A stretch of DNA of 64,000 nucleotides from NCBI GenBank assembly GCA_947044405.1, contig CAMRHE010000333.1, positions 248,001-312,000 of the forward strand, given 5' to 3'. This stretch comes from Leptodactylus fallax (lineage: Eukaryota > Chordata > Amphibia > Anura > Leptodactylidae). Under the pieces are notes generated by a model that worked only from the letters and a program-made list of their open reading frames with translations, searched no databases and had not been told where the DNA came from. Shown piece after piece: positions 10,471 to 23,899 of this stretch (positions are counted from its first letter, which is position 1; each line of letters begins with the position of its first letter). The translations under genes were made by a program, and so were the position numbers.

Positions 10471-10967
10471 CACAGCTGGGCCTTCAAAATAAAAAAAAAA
10501 TAAAAAAAATTCATTTTCACAATGTGTAATGTGAGAAAAATCACCCCAAAATTTGTAACGCTCTTTTTCCTGAATATAGCAGCTCACTAGTTATTTTGCT
10601 GTGTTTCCTGATCTTAGAAACACCCTACATGTTGCCTCTTTTGCCTGGAAATACGAGAGGTCTTTGAAGTGAAAGAGTATCATGGACATTTAAGGTTTAA
10701 TTTGGTTATTTACGCTGTATTGGGTGTAATCGCAGAGACTCTGAGATCTAATTTAATAAAAAATTAACCCCTGAGATACTACCTCATTTTTACCTCGATT
10801 ACAACAGTTTTTGAAGTGTGTGTCTCTGTTGACATAGGTTGGGCACATCATAATGGCTACTATAAATAGCATATTTCTGAAAAAAATTTCAGTTTTCACT
10901 ACATATCAGCTGCACGTTAATTTCTGGAAAATTAATGCAACTTTCAGGGGGTAAAAATGTTTACTAT

Positions 10968-11240
10968 GCTCCTTAAAAGGAGTCTACAACCAACCCCATG
11001 CATATTCAACTGCCACCACCTTGTTACAGAGCACTTTACAGTGATAAACGTAACTTTTGTTATGTATGTAAGGCTGGGTTCACATATGCATAGGGGTCTC
11101 CATTGTAGACTTGAAGAGACCAGTGGAAATCGGCGGAGTAAAAAGTCCTGCACAGTTTCAAAATGGTGTACACCCGTTGGATCCCATTATAATCAATATG
11201 TGTAACTTCTGTGTTAGCAGTCTGGCTCTTTGTCTTTTGG
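10968..11240. repeat. Two adjoining MITE ends
   Basis: TTAAAAGGAGTCTACAACCA (from 10975) matches the TTAA-type end at 8464. At about 11070, TAAGGCTGGGTTCACATATG is a Harbinger-like end of the kind seen complete at 22881-23148, including the CCCATTATAATCAAT motif. Neither partner end is visible. Confidence 0.45.
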
Positions 11241-12150
11241 GTCACCCGGTAAGGATCTGAATGATAACAGTTGAAAGAGTTTCTCCCCCAGTAAGTAATA
11301 ACCAGGCTGCAGTTGCTCTGTACTTAATCTGTTATAGAACAGGCAAAACTCAACAACTTCCTTTTAGTGAATTGGGAAGTCGAAGAGGCCTGCAGCACAA
11401 ATGTCTTTGAATCTCCTCCACATGCATGTGGCTGTAAAATTGGGATTTATTCTCAAAATAAACTGAAATTTAGCAAGAACAGTTTACATAATCGTGGACA
11501 AACTTTTGTTGAACACACTACTGACCTATATAGATTATAATCATCCAGTACTGCTTTAAAGAGGTTTTACCACAAAACATATTTAACCCCTTCCTGCTCT
11601 GTGCTGTACTATTATAGTTAACAGTGTTTTAGTAGTGTAGTGAATATCTATAGCAGGCACAGGAGCTGTGCCTATTATATCACTTCCAGGTTCTGGTTGT
11701 ACATATAGGGCGTCCGTGACATATATTGAAATCTTCCCAGGGTTAAGTCACTTTAAGGGTCAATAAAAACAACAACAACAAAAAAAACTTTTAATACATT
11801 ATGAAAAAAGGTATAAAAATAAATTAGATAATAAAAAAATAATTAAATAAAATAAAATGTTCCCATTTCAACTGCTACCCTGCTTTAATACACTCTCCTT
11901 CCCCCCTTCTTTCTTTGAGTGCCAGTACCAGGGAGGTATGCTGAAATCTCGCCTGGCCCTGTGTTCTCCTGTTTGTGCTAGCATATTAGAGTATTGTGGA
12001 GCATAAAAATTTGGAGCAACAGAGCCACCCTCAGTGCTCTAGATTGCTCATTTGCATATTGTGATATAAATGACAGTCTCAGTAATGAAGGCACAAATTT
12101 TCATGGGCAGACTATCTTTAATGGCCAAACAATTCAAATGAAATGACACT
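11241..12150. other. No gene recognised
   Basis: AT-rich, with A-rich runs at 11765-11860. A TTTAAAGAGGTTTTACCACA sequence at about 11555 resembles another TTAA MITE end. No coding signal. Confidence 0.4.
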
Positions 12151-12720
12151 CTGAAAAAAAAGACTTGGGAGTTCCAAAATACTAATATACAGAAAACATA
12201 TATAAATAATTCCAAAACGCTGAAGTCAGTTTATTCAAAATTCACCTTTATTCAATCAAATCCATAATAATATATTATCAAATAATCCATGATATATAAA
12301 GTTGCAGAAAACATGATTAAAAACTATTAGAATTAATTAAGAACACACCCGGAACAGTGTGGTACACAGGGATATCTAATAATATTTTTATATTACTTAA
12401 ATGTCTTCATTATTAATCTGTTTTTTGATATATAACATCACATATAATCCCCCAAGAAAAAACAAAGTGTAAATCTCTGCAAGGGCAAAACCCAAAATTC
12501 ATGAATAAATAAACTCAAACATTACATACATAATCAATATGCCCAAATAATTGTCCTACACTAAGTATAGAAGGGAATATAAACAATTACCAACCAGCCA
12601 TAGATAATAGCCCCCATGACCAAACTGACCAGCACCCCAATGTGCATTTCACACAAGCTTCCTCAGGGGGTCCATACATGTTGTATATAGTTTCAGTATC
12701 AAACAATATTTAATGATGTA
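12150..12720 (-). mobile_element. Penelope-like element end fragment
   Basis: Read on the minus strand, this carries a hammerhead-like motif (12635-12670). Downstream of it lies AATAAAGGTGAATTTTGAAT with ACTGACTTCAGCGTTTTGGA, a terminal arrangement I associate with the pseudo-LTR of amphibian PLEs. No RT or endonuclease sequence adjoins. The assignment is an inference from the ribozyme-like motif. Confidence 0.45.
12635..12670 (-). ncRNA. Decayed hammerhead ribozyme-like motif
   Basis: Minus-strand order: CCCC, CUGAGGA (core CUGANGA), a weak stem-II segment, GAAA, then AUGCACAU, U, GGGG. Stem I CCCC/GGGG extends by an A-U pair. Stem III could be AUG/CAU with a two-base loop, leaving AUU as the cleavage triplet. 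Stem II is poorly paired, suggesting decay. PLEs are known to carry hammerhead motifs, which fits the context. Confidence 0.4.
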
Positions 12721-12799
12721 ATGTTTTGTATGAAAACCGTTCATCAGGAATTAGTATGGAACTGGGGAAATCAGATGCTGAGAGAGGCAATATAGGACT

Positions 12800-13050
12800 A
12801 AGCCAGGACTAAGGTGTGTGACGGTGAAGCTTCAAATTCCTCTCCACTTTCTGGCCCTCAGCTTCTGTGATTAGTCTCAGATGAATGGGGCAAATTTTGG
12901 GGCTTTTTTCAGTGTCCTGCTTCTGTCTCTGCCTACCATTGAATTCTGTGGGAGGCAGGTTCAAGATGGAATTTGGAAGTGATTTTGAGGTAGAATCCAC
13001 CTCCAAAATCAGCTCCAAATTTCTCCATGTGAATGCTGACTACTTGTTTT
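12800..13050. repeat. MITE-like repeat (GTGTGA/TCCATGTGAATGC ends)
   Basis: A body with AAATTCCTCTCC and a partly inverted CAGCTCCAAATTTCTCCATGTGAA end is reminiscent of common frog MITEs ending in CCGTGTGAACATACCCTA. A similar one lies at about 16860-17145. Termini are imperfect and no target duplication is resolved. Confidence 0.35.
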
Positions 13051-13188
13051 CATAGGATTCAACCGCACACACAGAGCTGTATGAAGAACAGAGGGGGGTG
13101 TAGAAGACAGCTGCCGTCTGGTTAATTGATTTATTGCCTCATTCTGGTAGCCTCTTACCTTCAACCGAGCAGTGTTAAAGGAGCAGTA

Positions 13189-14754
13189 CAGTCATGGCCA
13201 AAAGTTTTGAGAATGACACAAATATTATATTTTCACATGATCTGCTGCCCTCTGGTTTTTATGTGTGTTTGTGAGATGTTTTTATCACATACAGAAATAT
13301 AATTGCATTCATATTATGAGTAACAGAAGCTTATATTGACAGTTAGAATGAGTTAATGCAGCAAGTCAATATTTGCAGTGTTGACCCTTCTTCTTCAGGA
13401 CCTCTGCAATTCTCCCTGGCATGCTCTCAATCAACTTCTGGACCAAATCCTGACTGATAGCAGTCCATTCTTGCAGAATCAATGCTTTAATTTTGTCTGA
13501 ATTTGTTGTTTTTTGTTTGTCCACCCGTCTCTTGATGATTGACCACAAGTTCTCAATGGGATTAAGATCTGGGGAGTTTCCAGGCCATGGACCCAAAATC
13601 TCTATGTTTTGTTCCCTGAGCCATTTAGTTATCACCTTTGCTTTATGGCAAGGTGCTCCATCATGCTGGAAAAGGCATTGTTGAGCGCCAAACTGCTCTT
13701 GGACGGTTGGGAGAAGTTGCTCTTGGAGGACATTCTGGTACCATTCTTTATTCATGGCTGTGTTTTTAGGCAAGACTGTGAGAGAGCCGATTCCCTTGGC
13801 TGAGAAGCAACCCCACACATGAATGGTTTCAGGATGCTTTACAGTTGGCATGAGACAAGACTGGTGGTAGCGCTCACCTCTTCTTCTCTGAATAAGCTGT
13901 TTTCCAGATGTTCCAAACAATCGAAAAGGGGATTCATCAGAGAAAATGACTACCCCAGTCCTCAGCAGTCCACTCCCTGTACCTTTTGCAGAATATCAGT
14001 CTGTCCCTGATGTTTTTTCTGGAGAGAAGTGGCTTCTTTGCTGCCCTCCTTGAGACCAGGCCTTGCTCCAAGAGTCTCCGCCTCACAGTGCGTGCAGATG
14101 CACTCACACCTGCCTGCTGCCATTCCTCAGCAAGCTCTGCACTGCTGGTAGCCCGATCCCGCAGCTGAAACACTTTTAAGAGCCGGTCCTGCCGCTTGCT
14201 GGTCTTTCTTGGGCTCCCTGGAGCCTTTTTGGCACCAATGGAACCTCTCTCCTTGAAGTTCTTGATGATGCGATAGATTGTTGACTGAGGTGCAATCTTT
14301 CTAGCTGCAATACTCTTCCCAGTTAGGCCATTTTTGTGCAGTGCAATGATGACTGCACGTGTTTCTTTAGCGATAACCATGGTTAACAGAAGAGAAACAA
14401 TGATGGCAAGCACCAGCCTCCTTTTAAAGTGTCCAGTGGTGTCATTCTTACTTAATCATGACAGATTGATCTCCAGCCCTGTCCTCATCAACACCCACAC
14501 CTGTGTTAATGGAGCAATCACTGAAACGATGTTAGGTGGTCCTTTTAAGGCAGGGCTGCAATGATGTTGAAATGTGTTTTGGGGGGATAAAGTTCATTTT
14601 CTAGGCAAATATTGACTTTGCAAGTAATTGCAGTTAATCTGATCACTCTTTAAAACATTCTGGAGTATATGCAAATTGCCATTAGAAAAACTGAAGCAGT
14701 AGACTTTGTAAAAATTAATATTTGTATCATTCTCAAAACTTTTGGCCATGACTG
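13189..14754 (-). mobile_element. Tc1/mariner transposon, DD35E, copy 2
   Basis: A 1566-bp element flanked by TA (13187-13188, 14755-14756), with CAGTCATGGCCAAAAGTTTT ends in inverted orientation. It is nearly identical to copy 1 at 1029-2595 but lies on the opposite strand, so the two flank an 10.6-kb interval as an inverted pair. The transposase is frameshifted. Confidence 0.95.
13366..14380 (-). pseudogene. DD35E Tc1 transposase, frameshifted
   Basis: Starts at the ATG complementary to 14378-14380, equivalent to the copy 1 start. The helix-turn-helix half reads to about 13951. There a 2-bp deletion relative to copy 1 (GGGGTAGTC here, GGGGTAAAGTC there) shifts the frame just before the first catalytic Asp. 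The rest, with FQHDGAPCH, VWGCF and NPIENLW, continues in another frame to the stop at 13366. The DDE residues and the 35-residue spacing are preserved in the shifted frame. VWGCF is intact here but altered in copy 1, so neither copy matches the likely ancestral protein. Confidence 0.9.
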
Positions 14755-14756
14755 TA

Positions 14757-16859
14757 GAACAGAAGAATGTAACAGCAGCAATTATTTGAGAGTGTTTTTT
14801 TAGTAGCCTCTTAATCCTACCCCTCCCCTCTTTTTAGACTAATATGTAGAAAATAACTGCCTCAAAAGAGGAGAAGAAAAAATTTAATAAGATATATTAC
14901 AAAGTTTCTTATATTCGTCTGAACTATTCATTTATGCAAAGTAGTGTATAACTGGAGGTATGCTTTATTATTATTAATAATAATAATAATATACTCAAAA
15001 TTTAAACCCCCAAACACATCTATAGTTATTATTTACTATTCAAAGATATTGGTGTATTTTTTTTTTGGGACACTAGAAACTAATTATGGAAAATGTCAGC
15101 AAGTAAATGACAATGTAGAAACAACCAGAGCCCTGCTCATTAGTTGGTTAATAAAGGCGTGGTATTGGCAAGAGATTTGGCAAGACCAGCAGACATTATA
15201 AATAACATGGCTCATTTAAGTCTGTGAACTTTAGATAGAAGTCAAGTTAATCAGTACTTAGATAAAAATAAAAATAGAATAGACTGAATTGTAAGAGTGT
15301 ATTCACACACTGAGCTGCTATTGTGGGTTTTCCTGCAATTTTCATCAAATCATGGCAAAACCACAATATGACGGCAAAATTCTAATACACCCTGTAAAAG
15401 ATTATTATAGTAATTATAGTTATCCTCTATCCACTTGACAGCTGTCTGAGCAGCAGGGGAACAGCACCCCCATATTGTATAACTAAAGTGGCTGGTCACA
15501 CGTGTTGTCAGAGAGAATAAATGGAATAGGAGTGCAAATGCTCCGCCGGCCTCTGCATTCAGATCGGGGCATGGAAGGCCTGTAAATCAGACATAGTGCA
15601 GTTAAAGCTATGTCAGATAAAAACTGCATGCAGTTTTGATGCTTGTTTTTTTATTTCACAGATGGAACATGTTTCGTAAAGATGCTTCACCTGTAAAATT
15701 AAGAAACTGCACTAAGAGCCACATGAAAACTGTATACAGCTTTTTTTCCAATGCAGTTTTAACTGCACCTTGTGAGCGAACCTTACCAGAAAATTACCAG
15801 AATACTCCTTTAATGTCTTCTAATAATCCAGACAATGAAAAGAAATGTATGCTATTTGTGCTCAGTCATTTTCCACCATTACACAAGAAGATATATGACT
15901 TGTTATAAAATAAAACCATTTTCGGAATATTGCGGAATCCAAAGGCAATAGAAACGCATAGAAAAGAGAAGCCTACCTGTTGATGGATGCTGCAGATCTG
16001 AGGGCATAGACCACAGAACATCAACATCTCAGATGTAGCGGCGATACTTTCTCTAAGGAAACGTAGTCAGTCTTTGTGAGCAGCATACGGCTGAATTATA
16101 TAGAGGAGGGAGGCTGAATTCTATTATGCTAGCCTGCTGGTTGGTGCAAGCAGTATTAAGGAAATTGTACAATTTTATTTCCATTAGCTGAAAGGATGAC
16201 CTGTCTGTAGATAAAGTAGCTTGTCTCTTATTGTATGAGATGGACACCAAGAAGTATTAAGATAAAGGGGAAAGCTTTAAGGTTTCCCTGGAGGAATATT
16301 AAGCAAACAAAAAGATAATCTCATCAAATGTTATGTTCTGAGTTGAATGGTTGTGACAATGCACAAGTTAGAAGCAAGGATGCAAACAGATGAACTGAAT
16401 TTGCTGCGTTTTCTTCATTCCTATGTTAAGTCAATGATAAAGTTATCAGCTCTAAGGCCAAAGTAACCCCAGATGTAGTAGCTGTCAACAGATCAATCTA
16501 TATAGCTACTGACAATTTTATGAACAGATCCAAAAATTTATTAAACAGGTATTAGGAAGGTTTATGCTTTAGTTTCCTGACCAATAGAAGGACATGTGAA
16601 TCTCAGGATGGGCTCACATTTGTGGCAGGTGTCCTGATCCGTCTAAAAATCACCCTATGAAAAAGCGCTGCAAGCCTATTTTGGGCTGGCAATTTCAGTT
16701 AAAAACAAATGGACATCCGACAGACACTCTATAGACCCCATTATAGTCAGTGGATTCGTTGGTGTGTGCTATTTTTGTAGTCCATTTGTCCATTCTGCTG
16801 GTCCTCTGGCAGACAAGAAGAATGGACAACCATGCGCAATAAACATCCCAGTATTATAC
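14757..16859. other. No gene recognised
   Basis: Short ATT/AAT runs (14968-14990) and single MITE-type ends (GAGTGTATTCACACACTGAG at 15296; GGGCTCACATTTGTGG at 16610). Frames of up to 90 codons (15636-15908) show no domain. Nothing supports a host gene. Confidence 0.4.
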
Positions 16860-17145
16860 AACTATGGGTAACTTCAGATGGCAGAAAATGAAAAGGAAGT
16901 CATATTCATTTTCCACAGCTGTTTTCCACATGAAGACTGCCTGCGACAGGGCTGCCAATGCTTTCTGCTGCTGATTAGGCTCAGATGAGTAGACCTAATG
17001 GAGTCTCGAGCCACGGAATCTGCAGCAAGATCGAGCAGGATGCCTATTTTATTATAATCTGGACAAAGTCTGCTGCAGATTTGCGGAGTGGAATCTGCCC
17101 CCAAATCCACGACAAATTCCTCCGTGTGAACATACCCTAACAGAA
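16860..17145 (-). repeat. MITE ending in CCGTGTGAACATACCCTAA
   Basis: The right terminus CTCCGTGTGAACATACCCTA (17120-17139) has an imperfect inverted counterpart at the left (GGGTAACTTCAGATGGC, 16865). The body is GC-richer than its flanks. Same type as 12800-13050. Non-coding. Confidence 0.4.
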
Positions 17146-17249
17146 GAACATGCCACCAAAATCATGGGTGACCACGGCGGTATGCTTTAAGACCCAGGTG
17201 GTTGCGCCGTAATAGTATGTTGCTTAAATCTGATTAGAATTTCTAAATA

Positions 17250-18375
<1,126 letters not shown>

Positions 18376-19670
18376 TTACCCAGTGTTTTATTATTTAATA
18401 CATAATTGTAACACAGTCCAGGTGCATAACTTCACCATATTCTCATACTTTTTTATCTTTCTGTGTAGGAGCTGTGTAAGGCACATCTTTTGTGGGGCAG
18501 GTTGTAGTTTCTGACATTTTAATTGCTTTGTATTACCTTTTTTTTTTTTTGGAGGTGAAATGGTAAACATTTAAATTTTTTACCACTACATCATATTTTT
18601 ATATGTTTATAACTTGGGCATTATCGGACACGGGGATGCCTGTTTATATTTCTTTTTGTTTCTTTTGATTTGTGATCTAAGGAAAGGAAGGTGATTTGAA
18701 ATTTTATTTATTATTTTCAACTTTTTTTTTTATTTATTTATTTTTTTACTTTTATTTTTAGACCCCCTTAGGGACTTGAACCATAGGAGGAGTGATCTCC
18801 TGTACAATATATTGCAATATGTATTACAGTATATTGAAAAATCCATTCACTTTTATTACAGGCTGCCTAATGCAACTCACTGACCAAAACAATGATGTGT
18901 GAATCACACCTAAGGGTGGTGACACATGAGTTTGTAACAACAAAACCGCCCAGCCTGTAATGATATCAAGCTGAAATGAATTGATGTCTCAGTTATACTA
19001 GCTACAGCCGTGTGTCACCACTCAATATAAATTCAATGCATGTTGACAGGAGATTTGCTGGATCCTCTTTAGTATCCATAGGATACCCTTAATTCACAAT
19101 TAAAGGTTATATCTTAGATTAGTAATACACATTTAATTGATATAGTTACGGTCTGTAGGCCACTAATTGCTCTAGCGTCTATGTGTGTGCATCTTATGGA
19201 TGATAGCTGTAACTACCTGTGTCGAATAACATTTCACTGGTAATATTTATTCACTACGTGTCTCAGCACGCGATGACCCATTCTGTAACTGTACATGGCA
19301 TACTACCTCATAGCTCAGTTGCTGGGGTTCCTAAACACTTCCACACTTTAACCCTTTCCTGCTGTAGCCTTTATTTATTTTTTGATTATCATTTTTTACT
19401 CCCCAACTTCCATAACTTTTTTTTTATTTTTCTGTTCATGTAGCTGTATGTGGGCTTATTGTGTCTAGGACAAATTGTACAATGGTGAAGCAGGAGCCAT
19501 CCACGGACAGCTCTTGCTTCACCACTGTTCCAATGTGCATGCTCCGGCCTCGGGAGCTGTAGGCGCGATGTGATGATGTCACTCACATTGCGCCTGCAGC
19601 TCCATGAAGACTCCGGGAGAAGGGACAGCAGGGGAGCGAGGAGAGGTGAGTATCAGTGATTTTATTATGT
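18376..19670. other. No gene recognised
   Basis: T-rich runs (18537-18552, 18719-18760) and AT-rich sequence. GCGC-containing sequence appears near 19560. No coding or repeat boundary that I can name. Confidence 0.4.
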
Positions 19671-19675
19671 TAGAC

Positions 19676-20218
19676 TTTGGGGGGACATTATACTGGAGAG
19701 AGATAAAGGGGGACATTAAACTGGTGGCACATAATAGGGGGGGTATTAAATTGGTGGTAGATAAAGGGGGATATTAGGCTGGTGGTGGATGGAGGGGGGA
19801 CATTAAACTGGGAACAGATGGAGAAGTGGACATTAAACTGGGTGGGCAGATGGAGGGTGACATTAAACTGGGGGCAACTGGAGGAGGACATTAAACCATG
19901 GGGGTAGCTGGAGGGGGATATGTTTGCCTCTAGTTGCCCCAGTTTAATGTCCCTCGCCAGCTACCCCCATGGTTTAATGTCCCCCTCTAGTTGCCCCCAG
20001 GGGCATGAGGAGAGGTATTTCATACTGTGGGGCAATTGGAGGGGGCATATAATGTTAAGGTGACTGTAGGAGCATTATGCTGTGTGGGGGCACAAAGAAA
20101 AATGGGTGAGAATGGGCGGAGTCAATCTAGAAGTGGGTGGGGCTAAATTTCCCACAGCGCACATATCGCGCCACACATTTTGTCCCTTTTTCTGTCCTTT
20201 GAAAGTTGGGAGGTATAC
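19676..20218. repeat. Tandem-repeat-bearing MITE family, copy 1
   Basis: About eight loose units of roughly 30 bp (GGACATTAAACTGGTGGCAG type, 19676-19910). These are followed by inverted units (TGCCCCAGTTTAATGTCC, 19932-19998), a CATTATGCTGTGTGGGGGCA block and GAATGGGCGGAGTC. The terminus is CCTTTGAAAGTTGGGAGGTA (20198-20217). The copy at 58728-59520 has the same internal order plus the opposite terminus. Non-coding. Confidence 0.65.
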
Positions 20219-20480
20219 CAATGTAGTGTTTGCATTTTGCTAAGTTTTTGGTGTTAGATATTGAAACATAAGAAAAACTACATAAAATTAGTATCGCTGC
20301 AATTGTACTGACCCACAGAATATGTCATTTTTACAACATGGTGAACGAATCGCATAAGATAATGAAGCAAATGCCATTTGTTACAATTCCACTATATTCT
20401 GAGTCTTCCAACTTCCCAGTACAATATGTCATGCAAAAATTATCCCTAATACAACTCTGTGAACACAAAATTCAAAAAGG
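20219..20480. other. No gene recognised
   Basis: Short AT-rich spacer between a MITE and a Tc1 element. Confidence 0.4.
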
Positions 20481-20482
20481 TA

Positions 20483-22114
20483 CAGTGCCTTGCGAAAGTA
20501 TTCGGCCCCTTTGAACTTTTCAACCTTTTGCCACATTTCAGGCTTCAAACCTAAGGATATAAAATTTTAATTTTTTTGGTGAAGAATAAACAACAAGTGG
20601 GACACAATCGTGAAGTGGAACGAAATTTATTGGATATTTTAAACTTTTGTAAAAAATAAAAAACTGAAAAGTGGAGCGTGCCAAATTATTCGGCCCCCTT
20701 AAGTTAATACTTTTGTAGCGCCACCTTTTGCTGCGATTACAGCTGCAAGTCGTTTGGGGTATGTCTCTATCAGTTTTGCACATCGAGAGACTGAAATTCT
20801 TGCCCATTCTTCCTTGGAAAACAGCTGGAGCTCAGTGAGGTTGGATGGAGAGCGTTTGTGAACAGCAGTTTTCAGCTCTTTCCACAGATTCTCGATTGGA
20901 TTCAGGTCTGGACTTTGACTTGGCCATTCTAACACCTGGATACGTTTATTTGTGAACCATTCCATTGTAGATTTTGCTTTATGTTTGGGATCATTGTCTT
21001 GTTGGAAGATAAATCTTCGTCCCAGTCTCAGGTCTTTTGCAGACTCCAACAGGTTTTCTTCCAGAATGGTCCTGTATTTGGCTCCATCCATCTTCCCATC
21101 AATTTTAACCATCTTCCCTGTCCCTGCTGAAGAAAAACAGGCCCAAACCATGATGCTGCCACCACCATGTTTGACAGTGGGGATGGTGTGTTCAGGGTGA
21201 TGAGCTGTGTTGCTTTTACGCCAAACATATCGTTTAGCATTGTGGCCAAAAAGTTCAATTTTGGTTTCATCTGACCAGAGCACCTTCTTCCACATGTTTG
21301 GTGTGTCTCCCAGGTGGCTTGTGGCAAACTTTAAATGAGGCTTTTTATGGATATCTCTGAGAAATGGCTTTCTTCTTGCCACTCTTCCATAAAGGCCAGA
21401 TTTGTGCAGTGTACGACTGATTGTTGTCCTATGGACAGACTCTCCCACCTAAGCTGTAGATCTCTGCAGTTCATCCAGAGTGATCATGGGCCTCTTGGCT
21501 GCATCTCTGATCAGTCTTCTCCTTGTTTGAGATGAAAGTTTAGAGGGACGGCCGGGTCTTGGTAGATTTGCAGTGGTCTGATACTCCTTCCATCTCAATA
21601 TGATCGCTTGCACAGTGCTCCTTGGGATATTTAAAGTTTGGGAAATCCTTTTGTATCCAAATCCGGCTTTAAACTTCTCCACAATAGTATCACGGACCTG
21701 CCTGGTGTGTTCCTTGGTCTTCATGATGCTCTCTGCGCTTTAAACAGAACCCTGAGACTATCACAGAGCAGGTGCATTTATACGGAGACTTGATTACATA
21801 CAGGTGGATTATATTTATCATCATCAGTCATTTAGGACAACCATTAGATCATTCAGAGATCCTCACTGAACTTCTGGAGTGAGTTTGCTGCACTGAAAGT
21901 AAAGGGGCCGATTAATATTGGACACTCCACTTTTCAGTTTTTTATTTTTTACAAAAGTTTAAAATAACCAATAAATTTCGTTCCACTTCACAATTGTGTC
22001 CCACTTGTTGATTCTTCACCAAAAAATTAAAATTTTATATCTTTATGTTTGAAGCCTGAAATGTGGCAAAAGGTTGAAAAGTTCAAGGGGGCCGAATACT
22101 TTCACAAGGCACTG
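20483..22114 (-). mobile_element. Tc1 transposon, DD34E, full length
   Basis: A 1632-bp element with TA on each side (20481-20482, 22115-22116). The ends are CAGTGCCTTGCGAAAGTATT and, inverted, CAGTGCCTTGTGAAAGTATT. The long terminal repeats (about 210 bp) carry an inner ATTCGGCCCC-type direct repeat, as in IR/DR Tc1 elements. Complete ends and a single visible coding lesion indicate a fairly young copy. Confidence 0.95.
20699..21724 (-). pseudogene. DD34E Tc1 transposase with one in-frame TAG
   Basis: Starts MKTKEHTRQVRD at 21724. The first 91 codons hold the helix-turn-helix with GRPSKLSS. A TAG at 21449-21451 then interrupts the same frame, which continues without shift through the rest of the protein. 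Catalytic motifs are [24 protein letters not shown] and [11 protein letters not shown], with 34 residues between the second D and the [17 protein letters not shown] is intact. Total length (341 sense positions plus stop) is normal. The stop separates the DNA-binding from the catalytic domain. Confidence 0.92.
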
Positions 22115-22116
22115 TA

Positions 22117-22877
22117 TATATTTTGGAAGGGGGGAGTAAAAAGAAACAATGAAAGGTGGCTACAGTTGAAAGGCGTTAGTGGGGTTATTTATCATCTGCC
22201 CTTTTTTTTTGGTCTTATTTTTCGGCAGGTGCGCCTTTTTTTTTTAGACTAGTTTTACTGTTGTGCATATTTAAGATGTAGGCGCATCTCCTTACTAAAT
22301 GTTGTACACTTTGCCCCTTTTTTGTTCAAAAAGATTCAATTGCTAAAAAATTGCGCAATTGCACCTTTTTAATGCTTTCTGACCTGACAGGCTCTTTTAC
22401 GCTGCCCAGGTACTGAAGTGCATTTGCATCTTTATTTGCCCCTTTTTAAAAAGGCGCAAGTCATAAATACATCATGAAAAGGATCTCCATTTAGGCCACA
22501 CCCACTTTTCTCGAGAAAACGCAAAAGTGCAAAAAAAGATGAAAATACATCATAAGTGAAGCGTAGGGCAGAAAAAGACCTCAGAAAGGTGCAATTTATG
22601 CTTAAAAAGGAACAAGTCACTTAATAAATGTTCCCCATTGTCTTTTGCACCTTCCTGTTTGCACCAGCACCAAAGACGATACTAATATATCAAGTTCAAT
22701 GTCACCCACAACTCCCTTTCTGCTAAACTTAGCATGCATTTCTATGGACAGTTAACATACTCCATTTTATTTTTCGCCTGGTAATGTTGTAAAGATCCTG
22801 AAAGAGCAAATAAGTAAGTGTCCAACCTTTAACATATCTTGTTTCCCATATTGGGCAGTGTGCATGGGGTGAAACAA
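22117..22877. other. No gene recognised
   Basis: Repeated T-rich GCACCTTTTT/CGCAAGTCATAAATAC-like pieces suggest a decayed inverted repeat around 22200-22620. No coding signal. Confidence 0.35.
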
Positions 22878-22880
22878 TAA

Positions 22881-23148
22881 GGCTAGCTTTACACTAGCTT
22901 TCCAACTACGTTATGAGTTTCCATCCCTGAATCTGCTTGAAAAATGCGGAGAGAAAAGTCCTGCAAGTCAGACTTTTATCTCCATATTTTTACACATTTT
23001 TCGAGCAGATAACCGGCGGACCCCATTATGGTCTGTGTGGTCCACAGGTTTCCGCGAGTAATCGCTTTTTAAGCGGATTAAGTTTCCGTTCTTCAGTCCC
23101 CAAGCGAACCTGTAGAATGGTGAGCCGAGCGCTAGTGTGAACCTAGCG
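22881..23148. mobile_element. Harbinger-like MITE with TAA target duplication
   Basis: A 268-bp element flanked by TAA (22878-22880 and 23149-23151). The left end GGCTAGCTTTACACTAGC pairs imperfectly with the right end GCTAGTGTGAACCTAGCG. The body has CCCATTATGGTCTGTGTGG. A 3-bp TWA duplication is the Harbinger hallmark. Non-autonomous. Confidence 0.7.
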
Positions 23149-23597
23149 TAAGACTACATGTGAGATTGTCAGCCAGCTTAATTTCACATATGCTAGAATC
23201 TAGATGTTAAGGCTTGCTTTGTTGCAGTGTAGGTGAGTATCTCTGAATTGTGAGTTTCTAGAAAGAGACTGCCACCATAGTTAATGTGCTTAGATCAAGC
23301 TGACCTTAAAACTTAATTAACCTGTGGACTAGCGACAACCACATAGAGACCGTCTTGACAGCTCCAGTCTTTCTATCCTATTACATCATGGGCATATTGA
23401 GGTCACCTGAGGTTTCCACTCGACGTGGAATAATTGCAGTATATGGTGAATAGTTATGCAGTCAATATGTGTATGTATTATCAGTATCTACACATTGCCT
23501 GTCTTTCTACAAGTGCCAACTGGGTAATGTGGTTACACATTAAAAAAAGTCAAAGGGTGTGGATATTTTTTATGGGCACACTACAGGGCTGCTTTAA

Positions 23598-23848
23598 AGG
23601 GAGTCTATCATTGGGGAAACGTGTTTTTAACTGAGCAATGTTGGAATAGCCTTTATAAAGGCTATTCTACTCCTACCTTTACTTTTCTTCTCGCCGTGTT
23701 TGTCAAAAAAAACCCATGTGGTAAAGTGTACGGCAAAGTCCTGGACGGGGTGTATATCTCGCCTGGTTTCCTCAGCCAGGTGAGATAGAGGAAATCCAGG
23801 GTTTAGCTTGCTCTAGCAGACCATAGTCTGCTAGCGTTTTTCATTATA

Positions 23849-23899
<51 letters not shown>

